From Eumeta japonica (lineage: Eukaryota > Arthropoda > Insecta > Lepidoptera > Psychidae), in assembly GCA_005406025.1 (NCBI GenBank), contig BGZK01001022.1, positions 124,001 to 188,000 of the forward strand: a stretch of DNA of 64,000 bases, given 5' to 3'. The notes under the pieces were generated by a model that saw nothing but the letters and a program-made list of their open reading frames with translations, did no database searches and was not told where the DNA came from. The translations under genes were made by a program, and so were the position numbers. How positions within the stretch are numbered: the stretch's first letter is position 1; every line of letters starts with the position of its first letter. Positions 49,001-60,800 of this stretch are shown one piece after another.

Positions 49001-49860
49001 GATATTATTATTTTTCTAACGTAATCAATTATGTAGTCGGTGGATGGCAATGCTTGTGGTGCTTTATATATTGAAGATGGAGGTTTATCAGCGTTACCCA
49101 TGCAGCAATAATCACCCTCAGTGTACAGACCTAGATTAGCACCAGGGGCATTTTTATAATCTGCATACGCTACCGGTTTGTCTTGTATGAATGTTTTCTC
49201 TATTTTATTGCTACTCTCTTCATAAACTTCGTCTGTTGTATTCATTGTGCACATAAAAGACGTAGTTTTTGAATTGATTCCCGTATAAAGATATTTTTTT
49301 ATAGCTGGATCTTCTGACAGTGATCTGAAAGATGTCGTAAGTTTGTCTTTTAAATAAGTCAATTTTATTTCTAATTTTACTTTAGCAATTATTTTGGCAA
49401 TGCCTTCTTCAAATATATTATATTCGTCATTGTATGAAACAGAATTTGGCATTTGACAATCCATAATCTCATCTAAGAATTTAAAGAACGTGTTTTCCCA
49501 AAGTACAGGAGTAGAGCCAACGAAAACCATATTTTCTTCTTTATTCCATAAAGAAAGTTCCACCGTATATTTTTTCATAATTTGCATCAGAAGATCAGCA
49601 CTGCAAGCAAACAGCACTGATTGCCCAACTTGAATGACAGGTTCCCCCGGTTCTTGCCCTTTTTTTTGCTTAGCTGGCTTTTTGCCCGGCGGCAAAGGTG
49701 CAGGTTCCGGCATGACAAAATGTATTTTTTTAGGATCTTTCAACTCCAATGAAAATATATTTGCAAAATCGGTTCTTATTATGAGTTGTTGACAGTCGCT
49801 GAAATTTGTCACATTTTCTAACATAACTTCAAATAAGAATAATCCTGTAGATTCAGCCAT
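46096..49860 (-). CDS. Gene F: uncharacterised Cys-rich insect protein, intronless
   Basis: A single frame of 1254 aa. The start at 49860 (MAESTGLFLFEV) is preferred because the frame upstream opens only with a non-ATG codon. Domains in order: the N-terminal FLFEV/DFANIF domain shared with gene D (about 1-190); a Cys-rich middle with three GPC motifs (IRGPCGRADCRVA ~362, IIGPCGSKSCTVA ~397, IPGPCSAQTCDIA ~595); and the CFCDCDCKF...CPICGGYEVLGDDL cluster (~633-663). A Lys-rich linker, MGWLWTAEDIPG (~783) and PMWRPGA follow. The Gly/Trp repeat region SDLGGFWGP...DGYIGVDNRW...DGYVDKDGKW spans ~1035-1105. The C-terminal ~130 residues differ from gene D. Gene D has introns at two places where F has none. 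No membrane segment or signal peptide is apparent. Function unknown. Confidence 0.85.
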   Translation of the reverse strand: MAESTGLFLFEVMLENVTNFSDCQQLIIRTDFANIFSLELKDPKKIHFVMPEPAPLPPGKKPAKQKKGQEPGEPVIQVGQSVLFACSADLLMQIMKKYTVELSLWNKEENMVFVGSTPVLWENTFFKFLDEIMDCQMPNSVSYNDEYNIFEEGIAKIIAKVKLEIKLTYLKDKLTTSFRSLSEDPAIKKYLYTGINSKTTSFMCTMNTTDEVYEESSNKIEKTFIQDKPVAYADYKNAPGANLGLYTEGDYCCMGNADKPPSSIYKAPQALPSTDYIIDYVRKIIISCNDNLRMLTPQSTIKPEIKATDLDKVCICAEKDWPPGPLAQVMKEEITDEPCVLCIDNSAKREAARRAVLKIEHIRGPCGRADCRVARDIRSYLEKLIIEDNKEIEIEDIIGPCGSKSCTVAVNIRELLRRSGLYVRGKKLPGYSTQCACLDQMEDAMIDRTEPCTFPCNDICKEHIEMTGGCLSSHDKCDKKKCCANTSKVKQIYYCAVQYNFEYEMKSETSTPDQSVKSIRSGDCVALCPSLKSMPRTCARSSCSLNLSRFHEETVKGIKLTESHDSGCKSCQKSIQPEHEPSPADSHVMLDLKDIPGPCSAQTCDIAKNFQAMILDSVKSKKELDASGKKDPCFCDCDCKFGTIKRTTYCPICGGYEVLGDDLNGEPSYVQPIPCPMYHKIYDKSKVQPPYSWPNESKMKDKIQDNSNTSGRGGKPAQLDQKQAMGFPSTKKSEVKKDDKKNSEGKKDVKSAKQKGVEDPSGAYLNPHLRCGPQRPPRVPKHMGWLWTAEDIPGMGPRPMWRPGAASKFIVRKFKAVRGQIDVLAKKKKLQKKKKIEMKPTLLVTKAGGEYTVQMEVFKQYTTQRYLCDYPYEERPPLLYTIGKTDEEKLQISKIRERRERKDRKRKSKFVQSTFRDRCQEICVKAYNQALGLVPIEDNPECPCETYERDNPSIESCTCSEDDAAIVSSDTDGDEWVISFTPPAARWDPNVEPPPQFEEKDTQYTYLDYKVKLLDKSGNPVPRFFKGPDGKTECSDLGGFWGPGHVWTEINKDGYIGVDNRWVPNNFTGPDGNVYPSDEGNFKDTSGQLLHIGIDGYVDKDGKWAWYSKKKRLQPLLSSVPKGHLEVKNNQVKEHKNHNDGGKSIKQSGVKMKNSINKINTEFASADKRKGTYGNKCCVMNLSTIHDRYQPHWVTKKVRPKYAAHDTACFQVATYDSSGAMRHLEKINRACNTSRSRMYPFTFIKKPKSGCRKC

Positions 49861-52079
49861 GTTCAAAATTTAAGTTGAAAAATGTTTATAACAAGCTTTA
49901 ATGCGACCATTGAAATAAATCTTGTAAATATTACTTTTAAATTTGAAAATAAAATCAAACCTCAATAACTAAATAATGACAACAATGATTTAGTATTTTT
50001 TTTAACAACTTGTCATTATTTCTACCAGCAGTATTTGATTGTTTCCTGCCAAAATTAAAACACAGACTACTATTATTTTGTTTAACTAGTCATTTTATTT
50101 GTCAATATTGGCTCTCCTCAAATACTAGTAAAATACAAATATTTAAAATTAATTTAATGCGCGAGCTCAAGAAAAAGTCGTAAAATACAAAGTAATTATT
50201 AATGAAAGTCGCAATAATATTAAAAAGGAACTAAAGGAGAAAATATCAAAAAAGATTTATAAAAAATATTTTTTTTTTCTATGTTTTGTAAAAAAAAAGC
50301 TTTAACTACGTATGTTTTAGAGTTGCATACCTCAAAAGGAAAAAAGGAATCCTCGTAGGATCACTTGATTGTCCACCTGTTTGTCAAGACTCTTTCTCAG
50401 GGACGAGTGGTGGGTATCGATCAGAAATTAATACCAAATAATGAGGTTACTGTCCATTGGAGTTCTAGAAATATCAAGTTTGTAAGCTAACCTAATTAAT
50501 CTTATGGCCATTTATGCCTTATATTTTGACACATCGTAAGTAAATCAAAACCTATAGGATACATGCCATTAACCTGAAATTATATAATTTGTCAAGAAGC
50601 AAAATCTCATAGCATAAATAAAGGAAGACATGAAATGATATTTGCAGTTTTCTTGAGCACATTTATCCAGATGTTGTTATATGTGTTAAAAAATCTACAT
50701 GTATATGTTTTTGACCTTCTTTTTTTTTGTTTTGAACATACGTATACAATAAAACGACATATAAGTATTAATATATTTTCTTTATTATCATTGAAATTAT
50801 TTTTTCTACTATGAGGCCATATAACAAAAAAAAATTAATGATCAGACACATCTTCGTAATAATGTTTTTAACACTACGAATTTACTCATGCTGTTAGTTA
50901 ATAACTACTTAGATGAATCATAAAAATGAATTATCCAATCACTAAAAAAATTTAAATACAATAACTTTTACCAAAAAAAATTGGAAACCGCTTTTAAAAA
51001 CGTGTTAGTTAAAATGATTTATTGTTTTTGCAGTCCGCGCCAGCTAAAGATATGGCAAACGCAGTTTTGTTTTAGCTTTATTACTTTTTTTTTTGTAAAA
51101 GGTATTTTATAAACCATAATGCCAATAACTCTGTCGAACATGTCTCACTGTGCATGAAGAGTGACGCATATAAACGACAACGTCATCAAACACCTCTGAA
51201 AACTTTACCAAAAATAATTTCAATTAATGTTCATATAGCCGTTTTTAAGAAATAAAAGAAAAACTAATAAAAAATTGTATGTAACCCTTTTAATGATATG
51301 TTAACGTATTCTACTTTTTATATAATGGTGTTGCACATGAATTCAAATTCCAAATATGTTTACTTGATAAACTAGAACATAACATTTGAAATACGTTTTG
51401 TTATTTATACGATCTAGGCCTCGTTAAGAAGTTAACAGGATTTGTCCTATTTGATGCCCCATTTCTTCAAACACTCCCGAACTATTTTCATTTTTCTTTT
51501 GCTATATAATAATTGCGATAGAACGTAATTATCTTAGATTATGAAGTATTTGAAACGAAAGTTCTGTAACTTAACTTATTTTCTAATTAAAAAAACATAT
51601 AGTTATTTTAATGCTCCATTATAAATTAACTGTGAACTTACTGTTCATAAATTATTTTCATGATAGTTTAATATAAAAAATACAGTAAAATATATATTTC
51701 CTTAAAACTACATTATATTCTATCGTTGTAATTTAGTAGTCAACTTTTAATGATTTTTAAAAATTTATGTATGGAAGTCTTCGACCTCACTCTCTCGTAT
51801 ATTAAACGCAACACTATCATACACCCGAAACAGAGAGGTCGTATGAATCATAGATTAGTGAATGACAGAGGAGCAGAGTTCCGATATATTCTTCTCTATG
51901 GCTGCGATCCTTTCTACCCGTGAGGTCTATTCCTCTCAGAATTGATGCAAACTAACGATATGTTGTATTGTTACAATTTATATCTTGACAAAATAAATGA
52001 ACAAGATTTTTAAATAAAATTGCGTTTCTTTTTCAATTGTATGTGGCATCTTCTAACAAATCATCCTTTCTTTTTTTTT
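49861..52079. other. Spacer 5' of gene F
   Basis: Very AT-rich with many poly-A/T runs and no frame of note. It should include the gene F promoter on the minus strand, but no motif can be fixed. Confidence 0.45.
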
Positions 52080-52190
52080 AATAAAATAAATACAATCTAA
52101 CACCCATTTCCCAGAAGGGTAAGCAGAGACTATAGATTTCCATACGGTACGATATTTACATATTACCTATCTCTCATGCTTCACTGACAT
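52080..52190 (-). repeat. LINE 3' end remnant, copy 2, left part
   Basis: Matches 37950-38030 and 62020-62070. It is cut by the family R element and continues at 54345-54400, where GGTTTCGGGTGCTTAAAATT matches 62080-62100. The direct duplication TCACTGACAT sits at both junctions. Confidence 0.6.
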
Positions 52191-53501
52191 TCCGATACGG
52201 TGACAGATATTCATACCCGACGGACGTGTGGTTGCGACCCTCGGGACAACCTCCGCTCCCGCGAGTGCGATCGACTTCGTAAATACCTCCGGCAACTAGT
52301 AATGCCGTCGAGGTCGCGCCCGACGCTCACGGGGGCTAACGCAGGCCGCCCTGCGCGCGTGCGTGCTACAGAACACGCGCGCCGTGTCCCGGACCGACCT
52401 GCGTACGCAAACTACCCTCAAAGAGATCCCCGGACATACATAGCACCAAAGCCGATGTCGCCGCATCTTTAATTATTGAAATGCAGGCGACACGGCACCG
52501 TGGCCACCACGGACGTGCTTACGAAACGCACTGGTACGGCCGCCCTCCGCGCTCGACGGACGCTGAATGCGGCCGACGCTGCGCGCCTACCACACTGCGG
52601 ACGTCGTGGGAAAGATTTTAAATTGCGGACCGACACTTCAGGATGCTCCTCGCCGACTGGATTGACCACCCTAACGAGGGCCTAGAGCCCTAAGAAGCCG
52701 GATTCACCTGTCGTGAACGTGAACACCTAACATTATGATTCATAATGTTAGGTGCATAATTTATGAAGGACACCGCGACGGAGCAAGAGGTATGGAGGCA
52801 GCGGATCGCTGACGCGTGCTACCTAGGCTGCTGCCTACCATGGATAGCCTGATCAGCGGTCGGCGGCTCACCGATGCGTGCTGCCTTGACCAACGGGCGG
52901 CGGTCGGCAGTGTGCGCGGCTTAAACCATATGGAGCGGACCGCTGCGCGTGATACTAGCCGTGGCTGGTTGGCAGGCGACGTGCGCAGCCGGGTCTGCTA
53001 TCGTCGATTACCGCTCCTGATGCCGGATGCACCCCTCCACCTACCGGTATGCGCATGCGCAATGATGCGCGCGCGTTCGCAAGTGGTTCGCCGTCTGCAC
53101 CTGCGACGGAAACCATCACGAAGCGCCCCCTGAATACAATTGAACCCCGAATAAGAAGAAAAGAACAAACTGAAATTGATAGAAGACGAGCTTATGATTG
53201 AAGACGTCTGGATCGTCATCGTGTCATCGTGACAACTACGGACAGATATCTTAACTCCTGCCACACGGATAGCCGATTAATCGACACACAGCTGCACCCG
53301 CGGCAGGGTGTGGAAGACCCGCTAACGAACTGACATCTCGAAGACGGCCGCCCTATTGACCGCCCAACAGCGTATCATGCCACCGAAGCTGAGATTCCGG
53401 GGACAGGAAGTGGAATGGCAGACCAGGGTGCGATACCTGGGCGTACAGATCGACCGCTCCATACACATGGTAACTCAGGTGGAACATGTCATCCGCCAGA
53501 G

Positions 53502-53750
53502 CAGAGTTGCAAAAATTTTAATGTAAAATGTAATGCAATGCTCATTACATTTTTTAATGATAATTACGTATTCATTCATTACTCATTAAACAATTAATGA
53601 AAATGAAAATGAAAATGTAATGCATTAGAAAAAGTAATGCATTTTTTACAACTCTGAGATAATTACGTACTCATTCATTACTCATTAAACAATTAATGAG
53701 TAATGAAAATGTAATGCATTAGAAAAAGTAATGCACTTTTTGCAACTCTG
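53502..53750. mobile_element. 249-bp hAT-like MITE inside family R
   Basis: The inverted ends CAGAGTTGCAAAAA and TTTTTGCAACTCTG are perfect over 14 bp. The flanking 8-mers CGCCAGAG (53494-53501) and CACCAGAG (53751-53758) differ at one base. Ends starting CAG and an 8-base duplication fit the hAT superfamily (inference). The interior holds a ~90-bp direct duplication containing CATTCATTACTCATTAAACA. It splits the RT tail between HVIRQSR and AARSILRPVLP. Confidence 0.8.
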
Positions 53751-53759
53751 CACCAGAGC

Positions 53760-54163
53760 AGAGCCGCGCGGAGCATACTGCGCCCAGTTCTCCCATCGCA
53801 TCTACCGCTCCGAGCCAAAGTCGCCCTGTATAAAGACTACGTCCATTCCCAGCTTACGTACGCGACTCCAGCATAGTACGCACTCTGTTCCGCATCGCAA
53901 AGGAAGAGGATCAAGCCCAGCAGAACATCGCCCTACGGATGGTCGTGGGAGTGGGACGGTATGTCTTAAATGACGTAAACGCTCGCGACCTCAGTATCGA
54001 AACCGTAAAGGAATTCATCCAGCGCATCGCTCGCCGGATGTGCGACATCGCCGACCAGGGCCCCTATGAATTCTCCCGGAATATCGCACCGATGCACGAG
54101 AGGTCGCCGAGCAGCCGACCCCTCCTCAGAGAACTTCTCAAAACGCCTCCCCCTAAAAATTAA
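53760..54163 (+). pseudogene. Jockey-like reverse transcriptase C-terminal end
   Basis: Continues the RT tail after the MITE. SRAARSILRPVLPSHLPLRA, ASQRKRIK and then, in another frame, MVVGVGRYVLNDVNARDLSI lead to a stop after KTPPPKN near 54163. At least two frame changes and one stop in place of a Trp-like position are visible. No catalytic RT core is present. Confidence 0.6.
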
Positions 54164-54344
54164 ATACACTGCGAGAGATGGACCCCATTAATTGGACCCC
54201 CGAAAGGGGGTCGCTACCACTTGGATCCGTCGAGGTCGTATCCCCGACGAGAAGACGCCCGGGGCATGAGGCAACAATAAGTCTCCGTTCCGTACCTGCG
54301 ACCAAGAAAAGGTCGCGGATGACCCACGAACGAACTGACATCCA

Positions 54345-54801
54345 TCACTGACATACAAGCTCGTTGGTTTCGGGTGCTTAAAATTTGGCCCTTTCCTCTT
54401 CTGATTTACTATAAAATGCATTAATATGTAGTTCACTAATAAATATTAATGTTTATTGATTAAAGTAAATTATGCCAAAAATTATGATTAGCTGATGATT
54501 AAAAATGTAATGTAGATATACAAGATTGCAACGTCATTAAAGATATTTTCAAAATAAATAAAGAATTTGATTATCGATATAAATCATTTTTACGATGTAT
54601 CTAATGGCAATAATACATATGAATATTCATTTTACGTAAATTACAAGTTTATAAAATCGAAGTTGCCATCTCATTATCTAAAAACTAACTCTTAAACTTA
54701 ATTTATAGTTTCAAAGTTGTTTTTAAATTATATAATAAAGGAATATTTCTGAATATATAGTACGTATTTACTATATAGTTAAATACACGTATTGATAATA
54801 A
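54345..54801. other. Spacer 3' of gene C
   Basis: The first ~55 bases are the right part of the interrupted LINE 3' end. The rest is AT-rich with no gene. Minus-strand AATAAA near 54450 could serve gene C. Confidence 0.45.
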
Positions 54802-57800
54802 CTAGTTCTGTTCCCGTAGATATTCTTCTAGTATCTTCAATTGATCCCAGCACATCAGTAGAAGCACAGTGTGCGGTCCCAAACGTAAGTAGTTCGCTAC
54901 GACGCCTTTGTAAATTCCCATTACACCTTCAGACCGCAAAATTTTCATGAAACAATCCGTTGTGCCTTTGTAAAGCGTGCCTCTGTTTTGACCGTCAACG
55001 GCTGAAAAAAGAAACAATATATGCAAATATGGTAATAATAAAAGTGATTCGATAACAATCAAAATCAATAAAAAAAAATTATTTAAATTTCCTGATTAAC
55101 GTAATTGAGTTAAATTATTCCTGCCACATAAATCACATGAAAAATTAGTTTATTAAATAATATATAATAGGAGATGTAAAAATTCAATTAAAGAATGGGA
55201 GGCATAGCCTATTTCTAGTTGCAAGTCAATGCGCAATCTTTCACTAACATATAAGATAGCGTCAGTTAGTTATTTTTACATAACATTAGTTATATTAATC
55301 AGTCATTAGTTATATTATACGTATAACTAATGAGAAACACAAAGAGAGCAAAATAGCGTGCACGAGCGGATACATATGTACCCAAATTGAAATAAGCTAG
55401 ATTTACAACCAAAAAATTTTCTTTGTTGAATAATGATAAGGTATGCGTTAAAATATTTTCTTTACAATAATAATAAGTGCGAACACAAATTTATCCGTCT
55501 ATGAAAAGTGTACCTATTTAAGAATTGTGGAAAGTTTTTGTCTAAAAATATTCATTTCCATCGATAAGTGTATTATAATATGTATTTTCTATAGAGAAAC
55601 GTTTATTTTCATCATGTATTTTTCTTTCAAAATAGTGAATTTATACTACAGATAATATAGAATACTGGAAAATTTCCATATTAATTTTAGGTTATCGAAT
55701 TTGCTAACAAATAATATTTCTTTGAGAAAAATTTTTATTGCATCTCACCTTTTTAAATTTTATACTCCCCCTTTCTGTAAACTTTATTTCCAATATCTCC
55801 CAAAAAGAAAAAAAAACAGTAATACTAAAAAAATGTCAACGTCTACTAAAAAGGTTCAATTACATTTTATTAAAAATCATGATTCCTTGTAAATTATTAT
55901 AATAGCATTTCACCTAGTCTTAATGAGTAATTTTACAGCAATCTCGTCGACCTTTTTTTGGAAAGGAGGAAACTGTAGTCATAAAAACTAGAACTAAATT
56001 TATTTTTTTTTTTTATTATAAAGAAAGTTAATAATTACAAAAACGAATAATAACATTAAAAAAATAGATTTACGTTGATTTGAAAGACGAGTAGCAGCAA
56101 CATCGAACGGATTGAGGCATAGTGTCATGGCGAGCCCGCCAAGATTGGCGCCCATGAACGACAGCGCCAACGGGGAGGCCGAGAACCAGCCGCGTTCACG
56201 CAGAAAATCTTTGGCGTAACCAAAACTGATCATCTGTGCAGCGCTGCCCACGGTCCCGCGTAAAGTTTGCGGCGTTACCCCCCGAAATAGACCTGCAATA
56301 AATTTAGTAAGACACAGCAAAAATTGTAAGTAGGACATGGTATCTAACAAAATAATTCCCTCTATGTTGTACTAGAAAACGTACGTCTGCAAAATACGTT
56401 CTATATCGTCATACCTTTCAAACATATTATATCGATCTATAGTAGCTTTCGCATGCCCATTCACACGTCAAAATTATGCCCATACTGCTAGTGTAAAACT
56501 TCGATGTGATAACATGCGCGCAGAAAAAATACCTACCTAATTAAAATTGCTATTATATTATCTACTATTAAATATCAATATTTTCACTCATTATTAGGTG
56601 TGAACTATAATTATTCAAATACTTGTAAATAGCCATGAGCTCGAAACGAATCACGTGTTCAACTAACTGCGATATATAGACGTATCCGAGTGTACTTTTT
56701 CTGGCTACTCTGTAAAGGGAACATAGCGTGAAGTTAAGTAACATAAAATTCCCATTCATATCATACAGCAAAAAGAAAGCCGTTTAATTTCTAATGTCTA
56801 TAATCCGTTGGACGGCACGAAGTCTCGCGGAAACAGTAATTGTGTAATAGTTCAACTGTAAAAAATGTTAATGTCATTTACTGTGTCAGGTACCTAGGTA
56901 CTCCGATGTAAATACTAGAAGAGTATTGTAATACATCTGATTTGAATTCTTTCAATTTCTACATTTCCGCAGATTCTATAAGTTTATACACAGAGATCCA
57001 ATTAACCTGTTATTCCTTCACTTTTGTATATCTGTCGTAAAGCACTAAGAGCGCTAGCGTATGCGTGCTGGTGTCCCACGGCTATGGCTTTTGCCGCTTG
57101 AGACTGCAGTCTCGTCTTGACCAGGTAAAATGGAGTAGCGGCTACGGAACCCAATGCGCCGCCCGCAGCGGCCGCGATCGCGCTTCCTAATAACCGAGTC
57201 CTCCCCTTGTCGTCTGTTGTCAAACCTCGCCTTTCACATATACGGTAGACCCCTAAACTAAAATAAAACATCTGATTTATTCATTGTAATAATTTCTTAT
57301 AGTTTTAAATTATAACTAAATAATCTATTTATAAAATAAAATGTTTTGACTTAAAGAGATAAAGACGAGTCACAAATGCGGATTTTATCATAAAATAGTT
57401 TGATTTATATTATTATTAAAGTATCAATATTTCAACATTTTATATTTGTTATTAATTCTCAAGATAATTCTTTTTTTATAAATGGGCGTAAATAAGAAAT
57501 TGTACAAATAAATAAAACTGGAGACAAAATTGCTAAAAAGATTTCAATGTTATTTTTACTATTATAATAAGACATTTCTTTAGAATTTCTTGTTTAATAT
57601 AAAGTAGCATAAACCTTTTAGAAAATATGTAATTAAGAATATTACAAAAACTTTCAAATTTTTCGAATTTTATATAGCAGTTGTGTACGTGAAAATTTAT
57701 ATACATTTTCACTACAGCAAATCTTAAGATAACACTTTCTCTATTAAAAAGCGACATGTTTGTTCTACGATTTTATTATACACATAAAGAATATATAAAT

Positions 57801-60800
57801 TGGGTATTTGACAATTTTTTAAAAAGTATTTTATTGTATTCTTAGGACACCAAAATTACGATTGATAATTGTCTATTTCGTTTTTAAAGTTAATTTATAA
57901 CAAAAACAGTCATTTTAAATAATACGATTCAAAATTCCCGCCAAAACAGCGTTCACGTCAAGAAACGTGACAAATTAGGCCGTGACGTCACGATTCAATA
58001 AACAGTGAGTGAAGTGAATGATCCGTGAGTGTGAAAACTGTTTTTCTTGAAATCTCGAAGAAATGGCTTCGTCATCATACAAAGTTTGCACAGTTCCTTG
58101 CTGTACAAGTACAACAATAAAAAAATCCCAATAAATTATTTATTCATGTGCCACAATCGGGGCCACTTCGTAAAAAGTGGCTGCAATTAGCACGACGCGA
58201 TCCGTCCACTGTATCACCTAAATCTTCAATTTATTTTTGCGAGGACCATTTTGATGTGAGTATTATTCATTTATTTAGTCGTCAAATACTAGTATTATAG
58301 TGATAAATACCAAATAACTTTAAAATAAAATTACTTGTGAGGTTAGTATTTTCCATATAAATAATACTTGTTTGTTTTATTACAGCTGCCAAATGACATG
58401 GAAAATTACATGGAGTACCATATTAAGGGCTCTGTCTCAGCAATAAGAATGAAACTATGCTATTAGTAGTTATATTTTGATAGACATTTTTGGCATTCTA
58501 AAACTACGTCACTTAATTATAAATTATTACCTACCGCATTAAAACCCGAAATACATTTTTGATATACATAACCTACAAAGTAAATAATGACAAAAAATAT
58601 CAAAATGTTAAGGCTAAGGACATCGATTGAATTAAAACATTATAAATATATATATTGGATAGATTCCGTTTTTTGTACTTACACTGAAGTTTTCACGTTT
58701 CTAAATTCTGCAGAACAGAAGTCCGGGTTTGATGCAAAGAAATTTGCAATCATAAACGAATCAACTTTTGGCAGATTAGCACTATCAGCTTTTATAAAGT
58801 CTTTCTCCACTATCATTTTGACTGAATAACTAATTAAATCAACACAAAATTATTATTAAAATAACACCACCGTACAAAAGTAACAGTGCAATTTGTTTGT
58901 TTATTGAATCGTGACGTCACGCGTTCTGATTGGCTGGTGAGCCGTTTAAGTTTTGTTATTCCACTGATGTAAAATTTCTTATTTATTTTTAAGAAATAAA
59001 AATATTTATAGTGTTTAATTTGTAAATTCACATAGATATTCTGAATCAGCATCTTGAAATCTACATAATTCAATTATTTTCTTGTTTAATTGTTAACCAT
59101 GTCAAATACCGAATTGTCGGGATGAAAGTATGTATAAAAATCGAAAATTAAGCACAAAAATGTTCATTTTAGTTCACGCTTTATTATACGTGAATTTCAA
59201 TTTTAATCGTTATGCACCAGCTCTTCATCCTCGAGGACGTACCAAAATTTTGTCGTGTACACATAGACGTCGAATAAATGCTTTCTGCTCTCGGTTCTAA
59301 TTGAGATCGCTTACGAAGGCTCGTACAGACAGGCGTCGTTTTCGCAATCGAAACTAACGTGACCTGCCGGTCTACCAGAAAACCCACATTAAAGCAGCGA
59401 ATCCATGGATCGCTTGGAACTTGTCGAATCTATAATTAAACGCATGCGGCCAAAATCCCGCAGTTAGCCTGATATTGTGCTAATTGCGATATTAACGGTA
59501 AAAATCGGTAAAATACCCAACATCGTTCCATCTAGTGATACTAGAAATACGTACATATTTTTCTGTACATATCTGTAGACATATCCTAATACTTGTTAAA
59601 TTTATTTAAATACATTATAATTTCTAATGTTAATAATTTCAAGATATTGACCATATTTCTTTCAAAAATGTTATTAATTCTCTATGGTTTTTCAGACAAC
59701 TTCAACCTAATGAGGTAACCACAGTACCCTATTACCGAACGAAATGGCTGTATGTACCAATAGCTGCACGACGGCAGAGCTTGACGTGTCAAGAGCAGCC
59801 GTTGACTACCATAGATGCGTGTCGATGTGTAGACTCCAATGGCGGCGGCTGCCGTTGACGTTCATTTTCAGCATTAACGTCAGGCGCTGGCTACATAATC
59901 CAAGTAAATAACGCGCAAAATGAAAGGAAAATGTGTAAAGAAGATTGTGATATCGATAATTTTATTAATTCTATAGAAGAACACGAATGCATATGAAATT
60001 GTACACGTGAAGACTACAACGACGACGATAGGATTATTATATTTTTTCCTTCTCCGTACAAACGGAAACTTTGGTATAAGCCAAATTTTCTTAAAATCCA
60101 CCATAGAGCATTTTTCTCATTCGTTGTCAGTTTCAGCACAACCTCTGATACCTACTAAACGTTCAGTCTTCCGCGAGCATTGACATCCTTAACGGCAAAA
60201 CGAATCCAGTCAACAGCTGACGTCAAGCGTGCGAACTTCATGTCACGTTCTTATCGACCGCAAAAATGACGTCTGTCTGTACGAGCCCGTTATCCATCGA
60301 ACTTATTTCCCGTATCTATAAATATCGTCAAGTATACAGCAACTACTTACTTGGACGACGTTTTAAAATAAGTTTTTACACTTTTATCTTATACTCGATG
60401 CCGCGTATTTATTATAAAAGAACTTTATAATAAAAATGTCAAGCATTAAATGACTACGTTACTTAAATAACAATACTTTGTAAAGGAGCACAAGCGTTTT
60501 TAATCCTTTACATTCTATATACAATATAAATATATCCCTCTATAATTTTTCATCTTAATTCGTTCAGTGGTTAGACTGTCTAAACCAAAGAAACACATAC
60601 AAATAGTATAACTTGCGGATTTAAGTGTTATGTTGGTATGGATATAAAAACGCATGGGTATGGGAAAAATGATGGTTTTGCGAAAATGAAAAAAAAAATT
60701 ATGACAACAAACCTAAAGGTGTTCAAAAAAAATTGAAATCCAAGCATTGCACTCAAACCGCTTTGCAAAGCGATAGCGCCCTCGTTCTTGGCTATCACGT

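Larger units (their letters stand above)
52191..54344 (+). mobile_element. GC-rich retroelement (family R), copy 2, with RT tail
   Basis: The insertion is bounded by the 10-base duplication TCACTGACAT (52181-52190 and 54345-54354). The first part (52191-53342) is homologous to copy 1 at 15.8-17.6 kb. The second part (53343-54163) encodes the end of a jockey-like reverse transcriptase: VRYLGVQIDRSIHM, then LRAKVALYKDYVHSQLTYAT, broken by frameshifts and a nested element. The 3' UTR ends ACGAACGAACTGACATCC. A nearly identical tail, CTAACGAACTGACATC, ends the first part at about 53342. No poly-A tail is present. It is clearly non-functional. Confidence 0.7.
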
